Positions 26,709 through 35,100 of a stretch of 64,000 nt of DNA are shown here, piece after piece. Every line of letters begins with the position of its first letter. Position 1 is the first letter of the stretch. Source of the DNA: Propionivibrio sp. (lineage in GTDB: Bacteria; Pseudomonadota; Gammaproteobacteria; Burkholderiales; Rhodocyclaceae); the NCBI GenBank assembly GCA_016705685.1, contig JADJLB010000001.1:868001-932000 (forward strand), in the 5' to 3' direction. A program made the position numbers and the translations under genes. The notes beneath the pieces are model-generated. The model saw nothing but the letters and a program-made list of their open reading frames with translations, was not told where the DNA came from and searched no databases.

Positions 26709-27465
26709 CCTCAATGCCGATCTTGGCGAAGGCTATGGTCCCTGGAGCATGGGCGACGACGCCGCGATGCTCGAAATAGTTGCCTCCGCCAATATTGCCT
26801 GTGGGGGACATGCCGGCGATCCCGAAACCATGCGGCGTACCGTGCGGCTGGCCCAGGCGCGCGGCGTTTCGATCGGCGCTCACCCGAGCTACCCTGATTT
26901 GCAGGGCTTCGGTCGTCGCGCCATGACGCTTTCCCCAGCCGAGCTGGAGGGCCAGATTGCATTCCAGATCGGCGCCCTGGCAGGCGTGGCATCGCTGGAA
27001 GCGGCTCAAGTCACGCATGTCAAGCCACACGGTGCTTTGAACAACCTCGCCAGTATCGACCGCGGCGTTGCCGATACGGTATGCCGGGCGATTCGGGCCA
27101 TCGATCGCCGCCTGATCTTGTTGGCGCCAGCGGCTTCGCAACTCCTTGCCGCTGGACATGCTGCCGGTTTGAATGTGCTGGAAGAGATTTTTGCCGACCG
27201 GGCTTATCTGCCGGACGGCCAACTGGTGCCCCGGTCGCGGCCGGACGCCTTGATCCACGGTGCCGAAGCCTGCCTCGCCCACACCCTGGCCATGCTGGAA
27301 GCCGGGGCATTGATTGCCGTCAATGGCGCCCGCATCGCGACTGCGATCGCCAGCATCTGCGTACATGGCGACAACCCCGACGCGGTAGGCGTCGCACGCC
27401 ATTTGCGGCAGGCGCTGGTCGCTCGCGGATACCGGATCGTGCCGCTGCCGGAAATCGCGATTTGA
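26689..27465 (+). CDS. pxpA: 5-oxoprolinase subunit A (LamB/YcsF family)
   Basis: A 258-residue protein. [44 protein letters not shown] is the unmistakable LamB/YcsF start. [29 protein letters not shown] and [25 protein letters not shown] carry the conserved His, Asp and Arg residues. Last gene of the operon. A strong hairpin terminator lies 240 bases downstream. Confidence 0.95.
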   Translation: [258 protein letters not shown]

Positions 27466-27704
27466 ATCACAAACCGGCATTCGCTGTCGGTGGTGGTTCA
27501 ATCCTGGCTTTTTCCTTTTTATGAGCTACATTGAAAGTGCGTCGTGATCTGCGGTGAGTCCGGCGTTTCGATGTGGTGCACCAACCGTTTTTTCAAGGAG
27601 ACTTCTTGGTTCTTTGTCACTGCCATTCGATACAGATGATTGTGTAGCAACCCCAACGGCGAAAAGCCGATCACTTCGGCCAGGCGTGCCGGAGTAGAAG
27701 TCAC
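27466..27704. other. Gene-free stretch after pxpA, possible minus-strand gene relic
   Basis: Between pxpA and the terminator no plus-strand gene is apparent. On the minus strand a frame reads from the terminator hairpin to a stop at 27519 and includes ARLAEVIGFSPLGLLHNHLY. It looks protein-like but has no start or ribosome site and I cannot assign it, so it may be the tail of a lost gene. Confidence 0.3.
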
Positions 27705-27739
27705 AAAAGCCCATGCACACCAGTGCATGGGCTTTTTTT
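27705..27739. terminator. Strong, probably bidirectional terminator
   Basis: A ten-base perfect stem GCCCATGCAC / GTGCATGGGC (27709-27718 and 27723-27732) with an ACCA loop. It has four A before and seven T after, so it can end transcription from pxpA (plus) and serve as backup for the RNase P RNA (minus). Confidence 0.9.
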
Positions 27740-27780
27740 GTCCGGATGGGACGATGCGTGAGTCAAGCTCGGGTCGAAAA

Positions 27781-28157
27781 AGGGGGAAGCCGGTCGTTAA
27801 GCCGGGTTCTGTCGTGGGCAACCATTCCTCTAGGCGCACTGTTGCCAGTGCGCTCAAGCAGCCTACCCGGAAGCGGCGCGAGCCACGCCATGCGCTTCCC
27901 TATTTGGCCTTGCTTCAGATGGGGTTTGCCGTGCCGTCCGTGTTACCACGTCCGCGGTGAGCTCTTACCTCGCCGTTTCACCCTTGCCGGCCCGGGTTGC
28001 CCCGGACTTAGGCGGTCTGTTCTCTGTTGCACTTTCCGTCACCTCACGGTGCCCGGCCGTTAACCGGCATCTCGCTCTATGAAGCCCGGACTTTCCTCTC
28101 GGCTGAGGCTTGCGCCGAAGTGCTCACCTCTCGCCCAGCGGTTGCCTGACCGACTTC
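27781..28157 (-). ncRNA. rnpB: RNase P RNA, bacterial type A
   Basis: Catalytic RNA that trims the 5' leader of tRNA precursors. On the minus strand the 5' end GAAGTCGGT (28157-28149) pairs perfectly with the 3' end ACCGGCTTC (27794-27786), forming helix P1. The universal core segments are present: GAGGAAAGTCCGGGCT near 28095, ACAGAGAACAGACCGCC near 28020, GGTAAGAGCTCACCG near 27965 and, at the 3' side, ACAGAACCCGGCTTA near 27800. The length (about 375 nt) is standard. A run of five U follows at 27781-27777. Boundaries are estimated from the P1 pairing. Confidence 0.97.
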
Positions 28158-28165
28158 CCGGTTCG

Positions 28166-28171
28166 ATTATA
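28166..28171 (-). promoter_or_regulatory. -10 box of rnpB
   Basis: TATAAT on the minus strand, eight bases before the predicted RNA 5' end. No good -35 is seen. The rest of the promoter lies within or next to the 3' end of the lipoprotein gene. Confidence 0.6.
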
Positions 28172-28191
28172 CGCGGTCGTGTCCGCCGGAA

Positions 28192-28665
28192 TCAGTTCGT
28201 TGCTGGGGCGGGCTCTGCCGCCGCTGGCTGCGGAGGCGGTTCAACTTTCGGTGCGGCAGTGAACACGAGCGTATCGTTGCGCATTTCGAAACTGCCCGCC
28301 AGTGGGCCCACGCCGCCTTCCGGCGCTTTGTCGAGCGCGGCAAATCCTTCGCAACTGCGGGTTTCGACAACGTACATGCGTCCGTCCTGTTTGAGAATCC
28401 AGGCGTCGTTGCCCGGCGAGTACACCTCCACCCTGGCTTCCAGCCCGGCATCCGGCATGGGGTGCCGCCGCATGCAGTCGGGCATGCGCGCCGCGACAAT
28501 GGTGTACTTCGCTGTTTTGTCCCACGGCATGCCGGTCACCCGGATCAGGGTGAGCGCATGCGCGCTGCCCTTGATTTCAAAGCTGGCGCGCTGGTCGGAA
28601 CAGGCTGCAAGCAAGGGCAGCAGGAACAGGGGCAGCCACCGGCGCGTGATGCTGGAGAATTTCAC
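28192..28665 (-). CDS. Putative lipoprotein of unknown function
   Basis: A 157-residue exported protein. The signal peptide ends in a lipobox LLAAC, so Cys22 should be lipidated. The mature part contains VTGMPWDKTAKYTIVAARMPDCMRRHPMP and WILKQDGRMYVVETRSCEGFAALDKAPEGGVGPLAGSFEMRN. Two further cysteines may form a disulfide. The tail is Pro/Ala rich. I do not recognise the family. It lies 31 bases after pyrC on the same strand and directly precedes rnpB, whose promoter its 3' end adjoins. Confidence 0.75.
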   Translation of the reverse strand: MKFSSITRRWLPLFLLPLLAACSDQRASFEIKGSAHALTLIRVTGMPWDKTAKYTIVAARMPDCMRRHPMPDAGLEARVEVYSPGNDAWILKQDGRMYVVETRSCEGFAALDKAPEGGVGPLAGSFEMRNDTLVFTAAPKVEPPPQPAAAEPAPATN

Positions 28666-28696
28666 GGATAACCTCCCTAAGCAGTCAGATCAATCG

Positions 28697-29767
28697 TCAA
28701 GCGATGAGCTTCCAATGTACCGGTTCGCCGGCACGGAACGGCACCAGCTTGTCGCCGTCAGCATAATTGACGGCATCCGGTATCGCCCAGGTGTTCTTTT
28801 CCAGCGTCACTGTACCGGTATTGCGCGGCAGCCGATAGAAGTCGGCGCCATTGAAGCTGGCAAAGGCTTCCAGCTTGTCGAGCGCCCCGGCTGCCTCGAA
28901 AACCTCGGCATAAAGCTCAAGCGCGGCATGCGCCGTGTAGCATCCGGCGCATCCACATGCCGACTCCTTGGCCGGCAGCGCATGCGGGGCCGAATCGGTG
29001 CCGAGAAAGAATTTGTCGTTGCCGGAAGTCGCTGCACTTACCAGCGCCTGACGATGGCTCTCGCGCTTCAGTATGGGCAGGCAATAGTAGTGCGGCCGGA
29101 TGCCGCCAGTGAAGATTGCATTACGGTTGTACAGCAAATGATGCGCGGTGAGGGTGGCCGCCAGATTGGCTCCGGCGGCAAGGACATAATCCACCGCATC
29201 CTGTGTGGTGATATGTTCGAAGACGACACGCAAGCCCGGGCGGCGCGCGAGCAGCGGCTGCAGCACGCGTTCGATGAAGACGCTTTCGCGGTCGAAAACG
29301 TCGATTGCCGGGTCGGTCACTTCGCCATGAACCAGCAGCGGCAAACCGAGCTTTTCCATTTCGGCCAGAACGGCGTCGCAATGCTCGAGGTCGGTTACCC
29401 CGGCGTCGGAATTGGTCGTGGCGCCGGCCGGGTAAAGCTTGACCGCATGAACAAAGCCGCTCTCCGACGCCCGGCGGATCTCGTCGACCGGGGTTGCATC
29501 GGTGAGGTACAAGGTCATCAGCGGCTCAAAATCCATCCCTGCGGGTAGGCTGGCGAGGATGCGTTGCCGGTATGCTCCCGCCGCACTGACGGTCGTTATC
29601 GGCGGACGCAGGTTGGGCATGACAATGGCCCGTGCAAACCGGCGCGCCGTGTCGGGCAGAACGGCGGCGAGCGCGTCACCATCGCGCAGGTGCAAGTGCC
29701 AGTCGTCGGGGCGGGTGAGGGTAAGCGTGGGTGTGAGTGTGGGGGTGACCGTGGGTGTGATTCGCAT
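28697..29767 (-). CDS. pyrC: Dihydroorotase (class II, PyrC)
   Basis: Third step of pyrimidine synthesis: reversible cyclisation of carbamoyl aspartate. The protein has 356 residues. [10 protein letters not shown] (about 21-30) holds the first two zinc histidines. [24 protein letters not shown] with the carboxylated lysine, [19 protein letters not shown] and [16 protein letters not shown] complete the active site as in E. coli PyrC. Oddly, residues 3-18 are four units of the type xTPT ([16 protein letters not shown]) encoded by a 12-base tandem repeat; an equivalent stretch is not part of the normal enzyme. ATG 29767 is the only start before the conserved core. Confidence 0.95.
   Translation of the reverse strand: MRITPTVTPTLTPTLTLTRPDDWHLHLRDGDALAAVLPDTARRFARAIVMPNLRPPITTVSAAGAYRQRILASLPAGMDFEPLMTLYLTDATPVDEIRRASESGFVHAVKLYPAGATTNSDAGVTDLEHCDAVLAEMEKLGLPLLVHGEVTDPAIDVFDRESVFIERVLQPLLARRPGLRVVFEHITTQDAVDYVLAAGANLAATLTAHHLLYNRNAIFTGGIRPHYYCLPILKRESHRQALVSAATSGNDKFFLGTDSAPHALPAKESACGCAGCYTAHAALELYAEVFEAAGALDKLEAFASFNGADFYRLPRNTGTVTLEKNTWAIPDAVNYADGDKLVPFRAGEPVHWKLIA
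29715..29762. repeat. Four 12-base tandem repeats inside the pyrC start
   Basis: Units at 29715-29726, 29727-29738, 29739-29750 and 29751-29762 share the pattern GTGgGtGTGAxT on the plus strand. They keep the pyrC frame and encode a Thr/Pro-rich N-terminus. Confidence 0.8.
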
Positions 29768-29797
29768 CGCAAAAGCCTGGGATTGGATAGGCCGATT

Positions 29798-30667
29798 TTA
29801 GATGATTTGGCGGCCCGAAACGTCGGCATGCTGCATGAAGGCCAGCGCCATCTCGTACATCGCGTTCTTCTTCGCCCCGGTAATCGCGTGCGCGAGTTTC
29901 GCCGCCTGCTTGACCGGAAGCCCTTCGCCAAGCAATAACTTGAGCACTCGCGCGCTTTCGCTATCGTCCGCTGCCTCCTGCGCGCCGGAGACGAGCAACA
30001 CGAATTCGCCACGCTGGCGGTTGGCGTCAGCGGTCAGCCAGTCGTAGGCATTGCCGAGCAAGCCGCTGTGAATCGTTTCGAAGAGTTTGGTCAGCTCGCG
30101 CGCCATGACCAGCGTGCGATCCGGCCCGAAAACAGCGGCCAGCGATTCGACAGTCTCCAGAATCCGGTGCGGCGCTTCATAAAACACCAGGGTGTAAGGC
30201 AGCGCAGACAATCCGCGCAAGGTCGTTTCACGTTGCGCCGTGCGGGCGGGCAAAAAGCCGTAAAACAAGAAATGCGGCGCCGGAAGGCCGGATGCGGAGA
30301 GCGCCGAAATGGCGGCACAGGCGCCGGGCAGGGGGACGACCCGAAAACCCGCCGCGCGTACGCGTGCCACCAGTCGAGCGCCGGGGTCGGAAATGGCCGG
30401 CGTGCCGGCGTCGGACAGCAGGGCAACCGACTCGCCACCGTCCAGGCGTGCGATGACTTGTTGCGCGGCGGCTTCTTCGTTGTGTTCGTGCGCGGGCATC
30501 AGGCGCGCATCGCTGCCGTAGTGCTTGAGCAACGGTCCGCTGTGCCGCGTATCCTCGGCGGCCACCCACGGCACCTGGCGCAGGATTTCGATGGCGCGCA
30601 GCGTCATGTCGCCCAGATTCCCGATTGGCGTCGGCACTACATATAATGCGGGGGATTCTTCCGTCAT
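29798..30667 (-). CDS. rsmI: 16S rRNA (cytidine1402-2'-O)-methyltransferase RsmI
   Basis: A 289-residue tetrapyrrole-methylase-fold enzyme that 2'-O-methylates C1402 in the ribosomal decoding centre. LYVVPTPIGNLGDMTLRAIEIL, AAEDTRHSGPLLKHYG, VALLSDAGTPAISDPGARLV and FYEAPHRI are the family signatures. It has the normal length. It is divergent from yraN (start codons 18 bases apart) and followed 30 bases later by pyrC. The pairing with yraN, diaA and dolP is also found in E. coli. Confidence 0.95.
   Translation of the reverse strand: MTEESPALYVVPTPIGNLGDMTLRAIEILRQVPWVAAEDTRHSGPLLKHYGSDARLMPAHEHNEEAAAQQVIARLDGGESVALLSDAGTPAISDPGARLVARVRAAGFRVVPLPGACAAISALSASGLPAPHFLFYGFLPARTAQRETTLRGLSALPYTLVFYEAPHRILETVESLAAVFGPDRTLVMARELTKLFETIHSGLLGNAYDWLTADANRQRGEFVLLVSGAQEAADDSESARVLKLLLGEGLPVKQAAKLAHAITGAKKNAMYEMALAFMQHADVSGRQII
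30642..30647 (+). promoter_or_regulatory. Candidate -10 of the yraN operon
   Basis: TATAAT lies inside the rsmI 5' coding end, 38 bases before the yraN GTG. The -35 (TTCCCG, 18 bases upstream) is weak. Confidence 0.4.
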
Positions 30668-30684
30668 GGAGGGGCACGAAAACA

Positions 30685-31074
30685 GTGAAAGCCAAAGATA
30701 CCACGAGGAGTGCCGGCAACGTCAGCGGCAAACTTGCCGAGGAATGCGCCGCGCGATTTCTGGCAAAGCGCGGATTGACCGTATTGACGCGCAATTATCG
30801 CTGTCGCTGCGGAGAGATCGATCTGGTTTGCCGTGACGGAAATGTGCTCGTCTTCGTCGAAGTGCGTCTGCGCCGCAACGCCGGCTATGGTGGCGCGAGC
30901 GCGAGCATCACGCCAGCCAAGCAACGGCGCATCGTTCTGGCGGCACAACACTATCTGGCGCTTCATGACCAAGCCGCTCGCGATTGCCGCTTCGACTGCG
31001 TATTGCTGGAAGGAAGCGACGAAATACAGGAAACCCATATCGAATGGATACCCGATGCCTTTGCTGCGGGCTAA
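30685..31074 (+). CDS. yraN: YraN/UPF0102 family nuclease-fold protein
   Basis: A 129-residue protein of the UPF0102 family with a restriction-endonuclease-like fold. The motif GEIDLVCRDGNVLVFVEVRLR (about 47-67) holds the E...D...ExK-type residues; here the usual VEVK lysine position reads VEVR. KRGLTVLTRNYRCRCGEID precedes it. A GTG start at 30685 follows GGAGGGG by ten bases and is preferred over an upstream in-frame codon inside rsmI. The function is not settled. It overlaps the HIRAN gene by 20 bases. Confidence 0.88.
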   Translation: MKAKDTTRSAGNVSGKLAEECAARFLAKRGLTVLTRNYRCRCGEIDLVCRDGNVLVFVEVRLRRNAGYGGASASITPAKQRRIVLAAQHYLALHDQAARDCRFDCVLLEGSDEIQETHIEWIPDAFAAG

Positions 31075-31429
31075 CTTGTTTGTCATCGCGCTGCTGGCCG
31101 CCCTGAATGCTGGTGCCGAATCGGTAAAAATCCTCATTCAGCGTTCGCCCCTGGCTGGGAGCCAGTATTACGCGGTTGAGCGGCTGTGGGCCGAAATCCG
31201 GCCGGGCGATCATCTGACACTTGTTCGCGAACCGCGCAACCGCCATGATCGCAACGCGGTACGTGTGGATTGGAACGGCAACCCGCTCGGCTACGTGCCG
31301 CGTGCCGAGAACCGCGCCGTGGCTGCAGCGCTGGACGCCGGCGAGCCGCTCGAAGCGCGCGTATTGAAACTGAATGACGATCCCAACCCATGGCGGCGCG
31401 TCGAGTTTGCCGTCTATCTGATCCTGTGA
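31055..31429 (+). CDS. Secreted HIRAN-domain protein
   Basis: A 124-residue protein. Residues 1-22 (MPLLRANLFVIALLAALNAGA) form a signal peptide. Residues 28-118 match the HIRAN pattern: GSQYYAVERLWAEIRPGDHLTLVREPRNRHDRNAVRVDWNGNPLGYVPRAENRAVA. HIRAN domains in eukaryotic HLTF bind DNA 3' ends; stand-alone bacterial versions are little studied. Export would argue against a DNA role. The gene overlaps yraN by 20 bases and precedes diaA by 43, so it is part of that operon. It occupies a place where E. coli has no such gene. Confidence 0.8.
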   Translation: MPLLRANLFVIALLAALNAGAESVKILIQRSPLAGSQYYAVERLWAEIRPGDHLTLVREPRNRHDRNAVRVDWNGNPLGYVPRAENRAVAAALDAGEPLEARVLKLNDDPNPWRRVEFAVYLIL

Positions 31430-31469
31430 TGATAGACTTGGCGTCTCTGGCACAATACAAGCAGCGTAA

Positions 31470-32710
<1,241 letters not shown>

Positions 32711-32729
32711 TCCATTTGCCGGCTTGACC

Positions 32730-32759
32730 GGAGGCGGTTCGACAAGACGCGCCGTCTCC
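32730..32759. terminator. Hairpin between convergent dolP and antiporter genes
   Basis: GGAGGCGG (32730-32737) pairs with CCGTCTCC (32752-32759), with one G-U. No T-run follows, so a terminator role is only likely from its position. Confidence 0.3.
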
Positions 32760-32761
32760 GC

Positions 32762-34321
32762 TCAGAGGTGCGCTTCCTGGTAATCCAGCACCTCTTCGAG
32801 GTGGCGCATCACCTCGTCGCTGATTTCGTTGTCATGCCACATCCGGATCATTTCCTTGCGCTCGGCCTGGATCGCCGCATGGCGTAGGCGCGACATGAAT
32901 TCTGCTCGCGGTTGACGTTCCACGCCATCCGGCGCGGCCAGCGAGATCCGGTCGACAATTTCAGCCCGGAGCAGATCGGCCCACTCGACCGGGGCCTTCT
33001 CGGTCGCCATGATTCGATCGATGGCGGACATTGCCGCAGCGCTCATGGCGGCACGAACGCGCTGTTGTTCGCTGAGAATATTCCATTTGGAACCTACCTT
33101 GAGGCGGCGGATCAGGTAGGGCAAGCTTAGTCCCTGTCCGATCAGCGTGACCGCGATCACGAAGAACGAAAGAAATACAATCAGGTCGCGATGCGGGAAG
33201 GGCCGGCCATCGGGCAAGAAGACCGGAAGGGCCAAGGCAGCGGCCAGTGAAACGATACCGCGCATGCCGCACCAGCTGATGATGCCGAGCTCGCGCTTGC
33301 GCAGGTTCGGTTCGTCGTCGCGCAAGCTGCCGCTGAGCCAGCGCGGCAGGTAAGCCACCGGATAAACCCAGGCGAAACGCACGACAATAGCCACTGCGCT
33401 GATGACGATGCCCAGGCCGATCAGTTCCTGTGAGGTAAAACGGGTCAGGCTTTCCACGACGTCCGACATCTGGATGCCAATCAGGATGAAGATCAGACTG
33501 TTGAGCATGAAGACGAGAAGATTCCAGACCGAACGGGCAATGATGCGCATCTCGGCGGAGACGATCTCAGGCGCGTGACGTCCGCGAACCAGCCCTGCGG
33601 CAACGACCGCCAGGACACCGGAAACATGGATGGACTCTGCGGTGATGTAGGCCGTATAGGGCACGACAAGCGAAGTCAGCACCTCGATGAACGGGTCGCC
33701 GAGATGCTTGTGGATGGCGATGAAGACGAACGCAAAGACGACTCCCAGCGCTATGCCGCCAACGGATACGAGACAAAAATTGAAGCTGGCGTCCACCAGC
33801 GAGAACGTCCCGGTCAGCGCGGCGGCGATGGCGAATTTGTAGATCACCAGTCCGGTGGCGTCATTGACCAGGCTTTCGCCTTCCAGCAGGGTGACGATAC
33901 GGCGCGGGATATTGAGCCGGGAAAGGATGGCCGTGGCGGCCACCGCATCGGGTGGGGAGACGATGGCGCCGAGGACAAACGCCACGGCCCACGGCACGTC
34001 CGGCACCAGAAGCTTGAGCATGGCGCCGACCGTCAGCGTCGTGGCGATGACCAGCCCGATGGCGAGCAGGCTGATCGGGCGAATATTGGCCTTGAAGTCG
34101 CTCCATGAGGTCAGCAGCGCGGTCTGGTAAAGGATGGGCGGCAAGACCACCACCAGGATCAACTGCGGGTTGAAGGGGAACTGCGGCAGTTTTGGCAGGA
34201 AGCCCAGCAGAAGGCCACCGACCACCAGAGCGATCGGATAGGGGAATTTGAAGTGGCGCGCCAGCCAGCCCAAAGCGACTGAGCTGATCAACAACAAGAT
34301 AACGAGTTTGAGTAGGAGCAT
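32762..34321 (-). CDS. Na+/H+ antiporter, CPA1 family
   Basis: A 519-residue membrane protein with about twelve helices followed by a cytoplasmic tail of roughly 110 residues. The CPA1 ion-site motif LVNDATGLVIYKFAIA (Asn-Asp near residue 153) and AIVSPPDAVAATAILSRL are intact. FNPQLILVVVLPPILYQTALLTSW is the FFxxLLPPI-type segment. It exports Na+ in exchange for H+. TTG or ATG start codons near 34321 give MLLLKLVILLLISSVALG. It stands alone between dolP (convergent) and rfaE2 (divergent). Confidence 0.9.
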   Translation of the reverse strand: MLLLKLVILLLISSVALGWLARHFKFPYPIALVVGGLLLGFLPKLPQFPFNPQLILVVVLPPILYQTALLTSWSDFKANIRPISLLAIGLVIATTLTVGAMLKLLVPDVPWAVAFVLGAIVSPPDAVAATAILSRLNIPRRIVTLLEGESLVNDATGLVIYKFAIAAALTGTFSLVDASFNFCLVSVGGIALGVVFAFVFIAIHKHLGDPFIEVLTSLVVPYTAYITAESIHVSGVLAVVAAGLVRGRHAPEIVSAEMRIIARSVWNLLVFMLNSLIFILIGIQMSDVVESLTRFTSQELIGLGIVISAVAIVVRFAWVYPVAYLPRWLSGSLRDDEPNLRKRELGIISWCGMRGIVSLAAALALPVFLPDGRPFPHRDLIVFLSFFVIAVTLIGQGLSLPYLIRRLKVGSKWNILSEQQRVRAAMSAAAMSAIDRIMATEKAPVEWADLLRAEIVDRISLAAPDGVERQPRAEFMSRLRHAAIQAERKEMIRMWHDNEISDEVMRHLEEVLDYQEAHL

Positions 34322-34544
34322 ATCTGTTCAACGAGCGATCTGATTTCTGTCTGTCCGTCTGTCCGTTAGTCCGAGCGGAGCCGGGCCGGCAGAAGAAGCG
34401 CCTGCTCGACGGCCGACAGCGGCTGTATCATAGTCGATTCCCGGAATGATGGCGTGCCGTTTTGAAGGCGCCGATATGACGATTAATTCCGAATTCCGGT
34501 GCGGATGATAAAATCATGGCTCGGCGCACCTGGAGTCGCATCGC

Positions 34545-35033
34545 ATGAGCTTTCCACCCCCCGTCCATGAAGCAAAAATTGTCGCCCCCGGCGATCTGGC
34601 GGCCCGGCTGGCGGCACTGCCGCGGCCGCTGGTATTCACCAACGGCTGCTTCGACATTCTGCACCGTGGCCACGTGACACTTTTGGCCCAGGCGCGTGCG
34701 CTGGGCGAATCGATGCTGGTGGCCGTCAACTCGGATACTTCGGTCAGGCGGCTGGGCAAAGGCGATGACCGCCCGGTGAACGCGCTGGCCGACCGGCTGG
34801 CGGTCATGGCGGCGCTGGAATGCGTCTCGCTGGTCACCTGGTTCGACGAAGACACGCCGCTTGAGCGCATTCTGGCGTGCCGCCCCGACGTGCTGGTCAA
34901 AGGCGGCGACTGGTCGGTGGATAAGATTGTCGGCAATACACAAGTGATCGGCTGGGGCGGCCGGGTCGTCTCGATTCCCTTCATTCACCAAACGTCGACA
35001 ACCGCACTGCTCGACAAGATACGCCGGCTATAG
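34545..35033 (+). CDS. rfaE2: D-glycero-beta-D-manno-heptose-1-phosphate adenylyltransferase
   Basis: Makes ADP-heptose for the lipopolysaccharide inner core. The protein has 162 residues and corresponds to the C-terminal half of E. coli HldE, here as a separate gene. The nucleotidyltransferase motifs VFTNGCFDILHRGHV (HxGH) and RPDVLVKGGDWSVDKIVG are intact, with VSIPFIHQTSTTALLDKI near the end. ATG 34545 is preceded by GGAG at nine to twelve bases. The preceding 223 bases hold only AT-rich promoter-like sequence (GATAAAAT near 34508). Confidence 0.93.
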   Translation: MSFPPPVHEAKIVAPGDLAARLAALPRPLVFTNGCFDILHRGHVTLLAQARALGESMLVAVNSDTSVRRLGKGDDRPVNALADRLAVMAALECVSLVTWFDEDTPLERILACRPDVLVKGGDWSVDKIVGNTQVIGWGGRVVSIPFIHQTSTTALLDKIRRL

Positions 35034-35047
35034 AGAAATCGCCGCGA

Positions 35048-35076
35048 GGCAAATCGTGCGCTTTAAGCGATTTGCC
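35048..35076. terminator. Hairpin between convergent rfaE2 and alaS
   Basis: A perfect nine-base stem GGCAAATCG / CGATTTGCC with an 11-base loop lies between two converging genes. There is no T-run, so intrinsic termination is uncertain. Confidence 0.4.
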
Positions 35077-35100
35077 GAGTCAAGCCATGCGTGATGGCGA

